Source of the DNA: an uncultured Oscillospiraceae bacterium
GTDB taxonomy: Bacteria; Bacillota; Clostridia; Oscillospirales; Oscillospiraceae
Length of the DNA: 39,051 nucleotides
Assembly: GCA_947629975.1 (NCBI GenBank)
Contig: CANRFU010000005.1
Coordinates: 1-39,051 of the forward strand
Reading direction: 5' to 3'
Part shown: positions 23,517 through 30,677 of the stretch, piece after piece
Layout: every line of letters begins with the position of its first letter
How positions within the stretch are numbered: the stretch's first letter is position 1
Notes under the pieces: model-generated
The model's database searches: none
Told to the model about the DNA's origin: nothing
What the model saw: only the letters and a program-made list of their open reading frames with translations
Position numbers and translations under genes: made by a program

Positions 23517-24611
23517 TTATTCCACCGTCACGGTCCGGTTGGTGGGGATGATGGCCACATAGGACTTGCCCCTGCCCAGGGCAAGGGGCTGGCCGTCCTC
23601 GGTGAAGTAGCGCAGCTGGCTGGCAGCCTTGCCCTTTTCCCACCGGATGGGGATCAGCTTGCCGCCGCAGGCGAAATACCCGCCGCCGGAGGTCAGGTCC
23701 ACGTCGATGCGGCCCTTGTCGTCGTAGACCTTGCAGGAGGTCTGGAGGACGAGCACGTTGGTGACGGCGATCTGTTCGTTGGAGTTGCCGTCGATGTAGG
23801 GGGCGTCGTACTCCTCCACCCGGTAGAGGCGGCTCTCCGGGTCATAGCGGAAGACGGTGGATTTTTTGGAGAAGGCGGCGGTGATGACGCTGGCGTCCTG
23901 CCCGCCGGCGGGGGTGCCGTCGTCGGCGAAGGCCATCTCATAGGTGTAGCCCTCCGTGTGGGTGAGCAGGCCCGTGTCGTTCAGCATATTGAGGATGGCC
24001 TCCCCGGAGGTGACCAGGGTGTGCTCCATGGCGTACTGCTTGCCGGGGATGCGGTCATAGTCCCGCCAGAACATCCCGGCGGAGGCGCTGCTGTATTTGC
24101 CCCGCACGCCGTCCACCGTGAAGGCGCCGGCGCGCGCCTTGTTGTCGTAGAACTCCGGGCTGCCGCCGGCGTGGATGTAGACCGCGTCGTGCCCCTGGGC
24201 CAGCTCCCAGAAATACTGCCGGGCGGAGCGCACCGAGCCGATGATCCCGACCTCCGAGGGGTCCAGGTAGATGGCCACCATCCGGGTGATGCCGCCCTCG
24301 GCCAGCACCTCATAGATGATGTCGGCTCCGCTGTTGCCCTGCTGGGGCATGGCGGCCTTGATGTTGTTCAGCATGACCGCCACCGGCTTTTTGTCGGACA
24401 GGTCCTCCTCCACGGGCAGGCCGGTGAGGGGATGGTAGAACTCCGGCTCCGGCGTGGGAGTGGGGGTGGGCTCCGGCGTAGGGGTGGGCGCCAGGGTGGG
24501 CGCCGCGGTGGGAGTGGCCTCCGGCGTGGGAGAGGGCGTCTCCGCACCGGGAGAGCAGGCGGCCAGGAACAGGAGCGAGAGGGCGCAGAGCAGACAGATC
24601 AGTCGTTTCAT
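23517..24611 (-). CDS. DUF3048 lipoprotein (YerB-like)
   Basis: A 364-residue exported lipoprotein. The signal peptide MKRLICLLCALSLLFLAAC ends in a lipobox (LAAC, lipid-bearing Cys at 19), followed by a Pro/Thr/Glu repeat spacer (about 22-56) and a DUF3048 domain (PLTGLPVEEDLSDKKPVAVMLNN, GGITRMVAIYLD, IGSVRSARQYFWELAQGHDAVYIHAGGS). The C-terminal part (GGGYFACGGKLIPIRWEKG, then YVAIIPTNRTV) is the usual second half. The function of DUF3048 is not settled. AAGGAGG precedes the start. It has its own sigma-A promoter and precedes the DUF378 gene by 111 nt. Confidence 0.92.
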   Translation of the reverse strand: MKRLICLLCALSLLFLAACSPGAETPSPTPEATPTAAPTLAPTPTPEPTPTPTPEPEFYHPLTGLPVEEDLSDKKPVAVMLNNIKAAMPQQGNSGADIIYEVLAEGGITRMVAIYLDPSEVGIIGSVRSARQYFWELAQGHDAVYIHAGGSPEFYDNKARAGAFTVDGVRGKYSSASAGMFWRDYDRIPGKQYAMEHTLVTSGEAILNMLNDTGLLTHTEGYTYEMAFADDGTPAGGQDASVITAAFSKKSTVFRYDPESRLYRVEEYDAPYIDGNSNEQIAVTNVLVLQTSCKVYDDKGRIDVDLTSGGGYFACGGKLIPIRWEKGKAASQLRYFTEDGQPLALGRGKSYVAIIPTNRTVTVE

Positions 24612-24658
24612 AAGCGATCCTCCTTACCGGCTTGACAGGCGGTTCTTCTGATTCACTC

Positions 24659-24687
24659 AGTATACCATGATTGACGAATATTGTAAA
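24659..24687 (-). promoter_or_regulatory. Sigma-A promoter of the DUF3048 gene
   Basis: On the minus strand: -35 TTTACA (24682-24687), 17-bp spacer, -10 TATACT (24659-24664). It gives a leader of about 40 nt. Confidence 0.78.
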
Positions 24688-24723
24688 TAGAAATCGAAGG
24701 AAGGGAAAAGGGACGGGGGGACC

Positions 24724-24752
24724 TTGCCAAGCGGAACGGGCTTTGATATAAT
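24724..24752 (+). promoter_or_regulatory. Upstream sigma-A promoter of the merR-RDD unit
   Basis: -35 TTGCCA (24724-24729), 17-bp spacer, -10 TATAAT (24747-24752). It is divergent from the DUF3048 promoter. A short hairpin CCGGCG/CGCCGG followed by GGACGATTTTT lies just downstream (about 24762-24790) and could weaken this promoter's output. Confidence 0.65.
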
Positions 24753-24813
24753 GTCCGTAGTCCGGCGTCTGCCCCGCCGGGGACGATTTTTCCCCAAAAA
24801 CCGCAAAAACCTC

Positions 24814-24844
24814 TTGACTGTCAAGCGGCTTGACGGCTTACGCT
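24814..24844 (+). promoter_or_regulatory. MerR-type promoter/operator with 19-bp dyad spacer
   Basis: -35 TTGACT (24814-24819) and -10-like TACGCT (24839-24844) are 19 bp apart. Inside the spacer is a perfect dyad GTCAAG-CGG-CTTGAC (24820-24834). A further CTTGAC at 24813-24818 pairs with the first half-site. Long spacers with a centred dyad are the hallmark of promoters activated by MerR-family proteins, and the gene that follows encodes one. Confidence 0.7.
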
Positions 24845-24863
24845 GTGGACAGGAGGTGGTCAT

Positions 24864-26345
24864 ATGACCGTTAAAGAACTGGAGGAGCGCACCGGGCTGC
24901 CCCGGGCCAACATCCGCTATTATGAGGAGGAGGGGCTTCTCGCCCCCAGACGCCTGCCCAACGGCTACCGGGACTACTCGGAGGAGGACGCCCGCACCCT
25001 GGAGAAGATCAAGCTGCTGCGGCGGCTGAATATGGATCTGGAGACCATCCGCCTGGTCCAGCAGGGGAGGCTCACCCTGGAGCAGGCCCTGTTCGGCCAG
25101 CTGAACCGGCTGGAGGGGGACCGGGTGTCCATCGAACAGGCGGCGAAGGTCTGCCGGGAGCTGAGCGATTCCGGGGTGGGATACGCCGCCCTGGACCCCG
25201 CGCCCTGGCTCAGAGCGCTGGAGGCCCCGGCCCGCCCGGCGGTCCAGGCTCCCGCCCCGCCCGCCGCCCCGGCGGAACAGGAGCCGGAGCTCCCGCCTTA
25301 CACTGCCTGCTGGTATCCCTGGCGGCGGTATTTCGCCCGGGCGGTGGATATGGTTTTGTACCGGCTCCTCTTCTACGGCGTCGTCCTGGGGGCGTTCCAC
25401 TGGTACTGGCTGCTGGATACACCTCAGATAGTGGATATGCTGATCGACCTGGCCTGCTTTGCGCTCACCTTCGCGCTGGAACCCCTCTGGCTCCACTTCT
25501 GGGGCTGGACGCCGGGGAAGTGGCTGTTCGGCCTGAAGCTCCGGGACGAAAACGGCGAAAAGCTGAGCCTGGCCGACGCCCGGGAGCGGGCCTGGTCGGT
25601 GGCCTGGAGGGGCTACCGCTGGACCATCCCCATCTGGGAACTGGTGAACATGTGGAGGTGCCGGAGGGAGGGCCTGGACGGCCTTGTCTCCGACTGGGAT
25701 CTCGGATGGGACCGCCGGTACACCGTGGAGGAGCGCCCCGGCGGGGCCCGCCTGGGCGGCGCGGTCTATATCGCCGCGCAGGTCCTGTTTTTCGCGGTGA
25801 TCGTCCTGTCGGGGTTCGCCTCCTATCTGCCGCCCGTCCGGGGGCCGCTGACGGTGGAGCGGTATGTGGAGAACTTCAACTATTATGCGGAAAAATTCGA
25901 CTACGGGGAGCGGCTCAGCAGCGACGGGACCTGGCTGGACGGGCGCTATGTACTCAGGCTCACCGGGCTGCACATTCTGGATCCCGAGTTTACGCTGGAG
26001 GACGGGGCCGTCACCGCGGTGACGTTCCGCGCCCAAAGTGATGAGGCCCTCACGTACCTCTACGCCAGCCATTCCCCGGAGGATATGGGCCTGCTGGCCC
26101 TCACCGGGGCGTTGGACGTTGGGCTGTTCGACTACGACCCGGAGGATTGGACCGGCCTCTGGGACGAGGCTTCGGACCCCTTCGGCGACTTTACCCTGGA
26201 CCACCGGGGCGTCCGGATCGAACAGCGGGTGGAGACCCGGGGCCTGGAAAACATGGGCACCGCCGGCTTCTGGCCGGACGAGGACAGCGATGAGGCGCCC
26301 TATTATGAGAAGACCGTCACCATTTCACTGATCGGAGCGGGTTAA
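24864..26345 (+). CDS. Membrane-tethered MerR-family regulator with RDD domain
   Basis: A 493-residue fusion. Residues 1-70 are a MerR helix-turn-helix (MTVKELEERTGLPRANIRYYEEEGLL, then the wing RLPNGYRDYSEED). About 71-110 looks like the MerR dimerisation helix, then comes an Ala/Pro linker (115-140). Residues about 150-320 are an RDD membrane domain: RYFARAVDMVLYR, two helices (about 165-215), the typical WTPGKWLFGLKLRD loop, and a third helix (about 297-322). With three helices and the DNA-binding part inside, the last ~170 residues (YVENFNYYAEKFDYG onward) should lie outside and may sense a signal. AGGAGGT precedes the start. The promoter upstream has MerR geometry, suggesting self-control. 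A 133-residue zincin starts 1 nt downstream. Confidence 0.88.
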   Translation: MTVKELEERTGLPRANIRYYEEEGLLAPRRLPNGYRDYSEEDARTLEKIKLLRRLNMDLETIRLVQQGRLTLEQALFGQLNRLEGDRVSIEQAAKVCRELSDSGVGYAALDPAPWLRALEAPARPAVQAPAPPAAPAEQEPELPPYTACWYPWRRYFARAVDMVLYRLLFYGVVLGAFHWYWLLDTPQIVDMLIDLACFALTFALEPLWLHFWGWTPGKWLFGLKLRDENGEKLSLADARERAWSVAWRGYRWTIPIWELVNMWRCRREGLDGLVSDWDLGWDRRYTVEERPGGARLGGAVYIAAQVLFFAVIVLSGFASYLPPVRGPLTVERYVENFNYYAEKFDYGERLSSDGTWLDGRYVLRLTGLHILDPEFTLEDGAVTAVTFRAQSDEALTYLYASHSPEDMGLLALTGALDVGLFDYDPEDWTGLWDEASDPFGDFTLDHRGVRIEQRVETRGLENMGTAGFWPDEDSDEAPYYEKTVTISLIGAG

Positions 26346-26346
26346 A

Positions 26347-26748
26347 ATGGTCTTGTCCATCGACGAAGTATATGATATTCTGGACCAGGTATATGCCGAG
26401 TTTCCCGAGGAACTTTTCCGGGACCTGAACGGCGGCGTCCTCCTGCTGGAGGACGAGGCGGCCGACCCCGAGGCCGGGGAGGACGTGTATATCATGGGGG
26501 AGTACTGCTGCGACGAGATGGGGCGGTACATCAACCTCTATTACGGCTCCTTCGCCGCCCTGCTGGCGGACGAGCCCAGAGAGGTCTGGGTGGACGAGCT
26601 GCGGGACACCCTCCGCCACGAGCTGACCCACCATGTGGAGGGCCTGGCGGGGGAGCGGAGCCTGGACCGCAAGGACGAGGCCCAGCTGTCCGCCTACCGG
26701 AACGGCGAGGACTGGGACGGAGACGCCTGGGCCGAAGAAAACAGTTGA
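26347..26748 (+). CDS. Minimal zincin metallopeptidase-family protein (PF06262-like)
   Basis: A 133-residue protein with the zinc-protease motif HELTHH (HExxH) at about 97-102, in LRDTLRHELTHHVEGLAGERSLDRKDEAQL. It matches the small 'metallopeptidase family' seen in many Firmicutes and Actinobacteria. Proteolytic activity of this group is not established. No signal peptide is seen, so it should be cytoplasmic. It starts 1 nt after the MerR-RDD gene and is probably co-translated. A strong 8-bp hairpin (26752-26771) separates it from the next gene. Confidence 0.88.
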   Translation: MVLSIDEVYDILDQVYAEFPEELFRDLNGGVLLLEDEAADPEAGEDVYIMGEYCCDEMGRYINLYYGSFAALLADEPREVWVDELRDTLRHELTHHVEGLAGERSLDRKDEAQLSAYRNGEDWDGDAWAEENS

Positions 26749-26751
26749 TCC

Positions 26752-26771
26752 ACGGCCCGTCGGCGGGCCGT
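26752..26771 (+). other. Intercistronic hairpin
   Basis: ACGGCCCG-TCGG-CGGGCCGT, a perfect 8-bp stem in the gap between the zincin and TSCPD genes. There is no T-run after it, so it is not a normal terminator; it may affect mRNA stability or processing. A similar GC hairpin, GGCCCC/GGGGCC at about 27044-27059, lies in the next gap. Confidence 0.5.
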
Positions 26772-26793
26772 CAAAGAAAGGATGAGAGATAAT

Positions 26794-27036
26794 ATGGAGA
26801 CCATCAAGTACACGCCCAGGGGGGTATGTTCCAGGGCCATGGAGATCGATGTGGAGGACGGCGTGATCCAAGACGTGCGGGTGCTGGGCGGCTGCAACGG
26901 CAACCTGAAGGGCATCTGCTCCCTGCTGCGGGGGATGAAGGTGGAGGACGCCATCGCCCGCATGGACGGCATCAAGTGCGGCGGAAAGGGCACCTCCTGC
27001 CCGGATCAGCTGGCTCAGGCGCTGAAGCTGGCGTGA
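26794..27036 (+). CDS. TSCPD domain protein (TIGR03905 type)
   Basis: An 80-residue protein consisting of a single TSCPD domain, the cysteine-containing module also found at the C-terminus of some ribonucleotide reductases. It reads METIKYTPRGVCSRAMEIDVEDG, then VRVLGGCNGNLKGICSLLRGM, ending IKCGGKGTSCPDQLAQAL. Cysteines at about 12, 29, 37, 58 and 64 may bind metal. The stand-alone form has no known role. I choose ATG 26794 because AAAGGA lies upstream of it and overlaps the alternative ATG at 26782. Confidence 0.88.
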   Translation: METIKYTPRGVCSRAMEIDVEDGVIQDVRVLGGCNGNLKGICSLLRGMKVEDAIARMDGIKCGGKGTSCPDQLAQALKLA

Positions 27037-27091
27037 CAGGCCGGGCCCCGTGGGGGGCCGCGCCGCGCAAATTAACTGGGGAGGGGTCCTT

Positions 27092-28297
27092 ATGTCGCTG
27101 ACGCTGAGGACGCTGTGCACCGAGCGGGACAATCAGTTCAAGATCACCCTGCGGGCCGGAGGGAACGGCTTCCGCAACGCGGTGACCTGGGTCCATGTGG
27201 TGGAGGACGACTATGTCATCCCTTTTTTCCACGGCTCCGAGCTGGTGGTGACCACCGGCATCAAGACCGCCTCCGCCCCCGGCTGGCTCAGCGGACTGGT
27301 GCGGGAACTCCACGCCCGAAGGGTGGCGGGACTCATCGTCAACACGGGAAAGTACATCCTGGACATCCCGGAGGAGGTGCTGGCCTTCTGCGACGAGGCG
27401 GAGTTCCCCCTGCTCACCATGCCCTGGGAGATCCACGTCACCGAGATGCTCCAGACCTTCTGCACCCGCATCATCCAGGAGCGCCAGGACAACGAACAGT
27501 TCGACAAGGCGCTGACCGACGCGGTGTTCGGCCGGGGCGACGAGGCCGCGTGGCGGGAGGTGCTGGGCCGCCACTTCGACCCGGACGGCACGTTCGTGGC
27601 CATCGTCCTCCGCACGGGCCGCGGCGGGGACGGGGGCGATGAGGACGGCGGCGCGGAGTTCTCCTTCATCAACCGACTGCGGCGGTTTAAGACCATCCAC
27701 CACAGGGCTGCCTCCGCCAAGTTCGGTCTCCTTCCCATGGACGACTGCCAGCTGCTGGCGGTGAACAACGTGGACCGCTCTATGATGCCGGAGCTGCTGT
27801 CCATCATCCGGGAGTCTTACCGGGCCGCCGAGAAGGCGGGGAAGCTGGCCATCGGCGTGGGCACCGAGGTGAACGGTCTGGCGAACCTGAGCCGGAGCTA
27901 TCAGCGGGCGGAGGCCGCCATGCGGATGGCGGTCTGCTGGAGGGCGCCCTGCGTCCGCTTTGAGGACATGGGCTTTTACAAGATCCTGTTCTCGGTAAAG
28001 GACGATGAGATCCTCCACGCCTACGCCGCCGGGCTGCTGGGTCCCCTGGAGGAGGGGGACCGGGGCCGGGAGAACGTCGAACTGCTCACGGCATACATCG
28101 ACAACGACCGCAGCCTGGAGCGAACGGCGGAGGCCCTGTACCTCCACCGGAACACGGTGAACTACCGCCTGCAAAAGCTGAAGACCCTGCTGGACTCGCC
28201 GCTGAAGACGGTGGAGGACCTGTTCCCCTATCAGGTGGCGCTGGCCATCCGGGACATGGAGCGCCGGGACGGCGGGGCCGGGGCCGGGAAAATGTAA
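27092..28297 (+). CDS. PucR family transcriptional regulator
   Basis: A 401-residue regulator of the PucR/CdaR type, often linked to purine or amino-acid catabolism. The N-terminal PucR domain (about 1-125: LRTLCTERDNQFKITLRAGG, WVHVVEDDYVIPFFHGSELVVTTG, RRVAGLIVNTGKY) is followed by a degenerate GGDEF-like middle and a C-terminal helix-turn-helix (SLERTAEALYLHRNTVNYRLQKLKTLL, about 340-366). ATG 27092 has GGGGAGGGG upstream; the frame opens 42 nt earlier without a ribosome-binding site. It is the last plus-strand gene before a bidirectional terminator. No catabolic target genes are adjacent. Confidence 0.92.
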   Translation: MSLTLRTLCTERDNQFKITLRAGGNGFRNAVTWVHVVEDDYVIPFFHGSELVVTTGIKTASAPGWLSGLVRELHARRVAGLIVNTGKYILDIPEEVLAFCDEAEFPLLTMPWEIHVTEMLQTFCTRIIQERQDNEQFDKALTDAVFGRGDEAAWREVLGRHFDPDGTFVAIVLRTGRGGDGGDEDGGAEFSFINRLRRFKTIHHRAASAKFGLLPMDDCQLLAVNNVDRSMMPELLSIIRESYRAAEKAGKLAIGVGTEVNGLANLSRSYQRAEAAMRMAVCWRAPCVRFEDMGFYKILFSVKDDEILHAYAAGLLGPLEEGDRGRENVELLTAYIDNDRSLERTAEALYLHRNTVNYRLQKLKTLLDSPLKTVEDLFPYQVALAIRDMERRDGGAGAGKM

Positions 28298-28333
28298 AAA
28301 ACGGGACGTCTCCCAGGAGACGTCCCGTTTTTC
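28297..28333. terminator. Bidirectional terminator between pucR-like gene and the 47-residue gene
   Basis: A perfect stem of about 16 bp (28297-28313 with 28316-28332, core CGGGACGTCTCC). It has T-runs on both strands. It ends the PucR gene on the plus strand and lies 15 nt after the stop of the small minus-strand gene. Confidence 0.9.
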
Positions 28334-28347
28334 AGAGCAAATCAGGG

Positions 28348-28491
28348 TCACTTGCTGAGAACGAAGTGCTTCAGCGCGCTCCAGAGCGCGCCCCAGAGGG
28401 TGCTCTCATCGGCGGTCAGTATACGGTTCGCGTCGGGGATGAAGCTGCTGCGGCAATCGACAAAGGGATTATAGAGAAAATCGTTGGTCAT
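28348..28491 (-). CDS. 47-residue small protein of unknown function
   Basis: A short frame with every signal of a real gene. ATG at 28491 is preceded by GGAAGGTG 6 nt upstream. A sigma-A promoter (TTTACG-16-TATAAT) lies about 70 nt upstream, and a strong terminator follows the TGA by 15 nt. The product starts MTNDFLYNPFVDCRSSF and ends ESTLWGALWSALKHFVLSK. The C-terminal ~20 residues could form an amphipathic helix with two Trp and hydrophobic residues on one face, as in small membrane-active or membrane-associated peptides. There is one Cys at position 13. I do not recognise a family; a toxin, a bacteriocin-like peptide or a regulator-binding microprotein are all open. Confidence 0.7.
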   Translation of the reverse strand: MTNDFLYNPFVDCRSSFIPDANRILTADESTLWGALWSALKHFVLSK

Positions 28492-28558
28492 TTTATTCAC
28501 CTTCCAAATGTGTTTTTGCGGCGGCCTGTGAGCGCCGCCTCTTTGTTTTTACAATCCA

Positions 28559-28586
28559 ATTATAGCGCGGATTTCTCCGGCGTAAA
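28559..28586 (-). promoter_or_regulatory. Sigma-A promoter of the 47-residue gene
   Basis: On the minus strand: -35 TTTACG (28581-28586), 16-bp spacer, -10 TATAAT (28559-28564). The leader of about 60 nt contains an inverted repeat GGCGGC...GCCGCC (about 28518-28538). Confidence 0.7.
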
Positions 28587-28617
28587 GGGGCTTGAAGACC
28601 AAAGATTTCCGAAGAAT

Positions 28618-28675
28618 TTGTGCTTGCAGCACAATATGGAGACCGCTTTCGGCGGAACAGACGAAATCTGTCCGC
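28618..28675. repeat. Three hairpins in the padR/small-gene intergenic region
   Basis: The 231-nt gap 28492-28722 holds the small-gene promoter and three adjacent inverted repeats: TTGTGCT/AGCACAA (28618-28634), CCGC/GCGG around 28643-28655, and ACAGA/TCTGT with flanking CGG/CCG (28654-28675). No U-run follows any of them on the minus strand, so a standard terminator for the padR operon is not seen. They may form a compact RNA 3' end or an operator array. Confidence 0.45.
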
Positions 28676-28722
28676 ATACCGCGTACAAAAAGACGGAGGC
28701 GGGGAACAGCGGGGAAGGACCC

Positions 28723-29067
28723 TCATGCGGGGGAGGGGACCTCCCCGTAGACCACGCCGTTGACCCCCTGGGAGAAGGCCCGCCACTCCGCCTTTTTCTC
28801 GTCCAGCAGGCGGAGGCCTCTGTCCGTCAGATGGTAGTACTTCCGGGGCCGCCCGCCGGGGGTGGTCTGGGTGTAGGAGCGCACCGCGCCCTCCTTTTCC
28901 AATCCGTGGAGGACGGGGTAAAGGGTGCCCTCCTTCAATTCAAAGGTCTTGTTGCTCCGCCGCTCCAGCTCGGCGATCATCTGGTAGCCGTACAGGTCCT
29001 CCGTTTTCAGCAGGGAGAGCACAAGCAGCCCGGTGCTGCCCGACAGCAGGCTCTTGTCAATTTTCAT
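28723..29067 (-). CDS. PadR family transcriptional regulator
   Basis: A 114-residue winged-helix repressor of the short PadR group: MKIDKSLLSGSTGLLVLSLLKTEDLYGYQMIAELERRS, then the wing ELKEGTLYPVLHGLEKEGAV and GGRPRKYYHLTDRGLRLL. ATG 29067 has AGGAGG 8 nt upstream; a methionine six codons earlier lacks this. It is unusual in being the last gene of its operon: PadR normally precedes its HAAS-domain partner. Its start overlaps the end of the upstream gene by 11 nt. The operon promoter contains a near-perfect palindrome that is a likely binding site. Confidence 0.92.
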   Translation of the reverse strand: MKIDKSLLSGSTGLLVLSLLKTEDLYGYQMIAELERRSNKTFELKEGTLYPVLHGLEKEGAVRSYTQTTPGGRPRKYYHLTDRGLRLLDEKKAEWRAFSQGVNGVVYGEVPSPA

Positions 29068-29815
29068 CGGTCCATCCTCCTCCATAGCTCACATTGCCGG
29101 AGCGCTCCGCCAGGACCGCCCCGTTTTCGTCCAGCAGCCGCACCCGTAGCCAGTAGTCGCTCTCCCCGAAGACTGCCTCCGTCGGCAAGCCATCCTCCGT
29201 CCGCTGGGCGATGAACAGACAGGCGCCGTCTTCCGTCTCTCCGCCTCCCCGGAGGACCGTGGCCCCGGCCTCGTCCCGGACGGCCAGCTCCGCCTCCACC
29301 CGGGCGGCGGGGAGATCGCTGTACACGATCAGCGGGGCCAGCGCGGGGCCGTTGCCGGCGTAGTGGATCAAATACAGATAGGCCGGAACATCCCCCGGCC
29401 CGGCGGGGAGGACGGCGGTGAGGCGGTCAAGAAACCCGGATTCGTAGATGTGCAGCCAGCCGGAACTCCGGCCCAGGAGGAAGCGCACATCCTGATACTC
29501 AGATGAAAGCACTGAATGTAGCTTTATGAGGTCTTCATCCTCGCTGTAAGGGCCGGGCGATTCCCAGTAGAAGGCGTCCTTCATGGGCAGCCGGGCCACC
29601 ATCTCTCCGGGCTGGAGCAGCGCGTTGCGCTCCGCCAGCCGGAACCGCCACTCCGCGGGTAGGGGGATCTGCCTGAGCCTGATGCAGTCGAAGTAGAGCA
29701 GCCCAGCAAGGAGCAGCGCCGCCAGGAGCACGCAGCAGATCAGGTTCCGGGCCAGCTTTTGCCCCCGGGTCAGCCGTGGGACGCGAAACAACGGGGCCTT
29801 CCGTTTTTCCTTCAT
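29057..29815 (-). CDS. Membrane-anchored extracytoplasmic protein in PadR operon, unknown
   Basis: A 252-residue protein with a basic N-terminus (MKEKRKAPLFRVPRLTRGQK), one membrane helix (about 24-43, NLICCVLLAALLLAGLLYF) and an outer domain of about 205 residues that I do not recognise. It is rich in aromatic and charged residues, with a C-terminal half that looks beta-rich (AELAVRDEAGATVLRGGGE, SDYWLRVRLLDENGAVLAE). It starts inside the stop of the HAAS-domain gene (ATGA overlap) and ends inside the padR start, so the three are translated as a unit. Confidence 0.8.
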   Translation of the reverse strand: MKEKRKAPLFRVPRLTRGQKLARNLICCVLLAALLLAGLLYFDCIRLRQIPLPAEWRFRLAERNALLQPGEMVARLPMKDAFYWESPGPYSEDEDLIKLHSVLSSEYQDVRFLLGRSSGWLHIYESGFLDRLTAVLPAGPGDVPAYLYLIHYAGNGPALAPLIVYSDLPAARVEAELAVRDEAGATVLRGGGETEDGACLFIAQRTEDGLPTEAVFGESDYWLRVRLLDENGAVLAERSGNVSYGGGWTDEN

Positions 29816-30597
29816 GTGCCCGCCTCCTCCATATCGATACGCAGCGTGAACTGATAGCCGCCCCGGTCATAGCTCACCTCATACCACCGGGCGGTGGCGC
29901 TGTCCCTGGGGACGCGAAAGTTGATCCAGCCGAACTCGGAACAGGGGTCCCATATGGTGCGGCACCAGTATAGGTTGGCGGCCACCCACCGGCGGCCCTG
30001 ATCGTCGGTGATCCGCAGGGCGCTGAATACGCCGTGGGCGCCTTCCATATCCAGTTTTGGGGTAAACAGTGGGTGCTCCACGTCCAGCCGGAGATAGACG
30101 ACGTCGGTTTCCAGGCCCTCCTGCCGCCACCGGGCGGCGGCGGGGAGCCGCAGGGTGTAGTTCCCGCAGACCGCCTCGCTGTCCCCTTCCGCCAGCAGGA
30201 GCCGCCTCCCTCCCTCGTGTTCCGTCTTCTCGAACGCCCAGACGGTCCGCTGGATGTCCCTGTCGTCCAGAACGGCGTCAAACGGGACGATCAGGATGGC
30301 GGCCAGCGCCACCCCCGCCGCCAGCAGGATCACCAGCACCTTGGACAGCAACCACGCCCAGCCCAGCAGGGGGGAGTGGAGCCTGTTCAGGGCCCGGCCC
30401 ACCTCATCGGCGTCCCCCATGGCGGCCACGGCCTTTTCGGCGGCGGCCCGCTCGTCCAGCCCGCCGGCGGTGAGGGCCTCGTATCGGTCCTCCATGTGAT
30501 TTTGCAGCTCCTGCCGCACGCCGGCCCGGTCGGGCAGAAACCGGACGTGCTTCGCGGCCCGGTTCGCCCAGGCGTACAGCTCAAGTTTTCCGTCCAT
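29812..30597 (-). CDS. HAAS-domain membrane protein with extracytoplasmic C-terminus
   Basis: A 261-residue protein. Residues about 18-75 match the HAAS (DUF1700-like, 'permease prefix') alpha-helical domain: RAGVRQELQNHMEDRYEALTAGGLDERAAAEKAVAAMGDADEVGRALNRLH. A membrane helix follows (about 80-106), then an outer domain of about 155 residues with many Trp and Arg. HAAS domains usually occur beside PadR regulators and are thought to couple them to membrane events. GGGAGGTG precedes the start. It is the first gene of the operon, 40 nt below the promoter. The outer domain and that of the next gene may interact; this is inference from co-translation. Confidence 0.87.
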   Translation of the reverse strand: MDGKLELYAWANRAAKHVRFLPDRAGVRQELQNHMEDRYEALTAGGLDERAAAEKAVAAMGDADEVGRALNRLHSPLLGWAWLLSKVLVILLAAGVALAAILIVPFDAVLDDRDIQRTVWAFEKTEHEGGRRLLLAEGDSEAVCGNYTLRLPAAARWRQEGLETDVVYLRLDVEHPLFTPKLDMEGAHGVFSALRITDDQGRRWVAANLYWCRTIWDPCSEFGWINFRVPRDSATARWYEVSYDRGGYQFTLRIDMEEAGT

Positions 30598-30636
30598 AGA
30601 CCCACCTCCCGTCTTTTACCTCGATGTTCTATGTAT

Positions 30637-30665
30637 AATATACCTCGGAGGTCTATGCTTGTCAA
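30637..30665 (-). promoter_or_regulatory. PadR-operon promoter with palindromic operator in the spacer
   Basis: On the minus strand: consensus -35 TTGACA (30660-30665), 17-bp spacer, -10 TATATT (30637-30642). The spacer is occupied by a 19-bp near-palindrome ATAGACCTC-C-GAGGTATAT (30638-30656, one mismatch between arms). A repressor bound there would block RNA polymerase, which fits autorepression by the PadR protein of the same operon. Confidence 0.75.
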
Positions 30666-30677
30666 GGGGAGATTGGC

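Noticed and set aside
24454-24560. Tandem repeat in the DUF3048 gene as a possible CRISPR or mobile repeat
   Set aside because: It simply encodes the Pro/Thr/Glu spacer of the lipoprotein; unit length and sequence are irregular.
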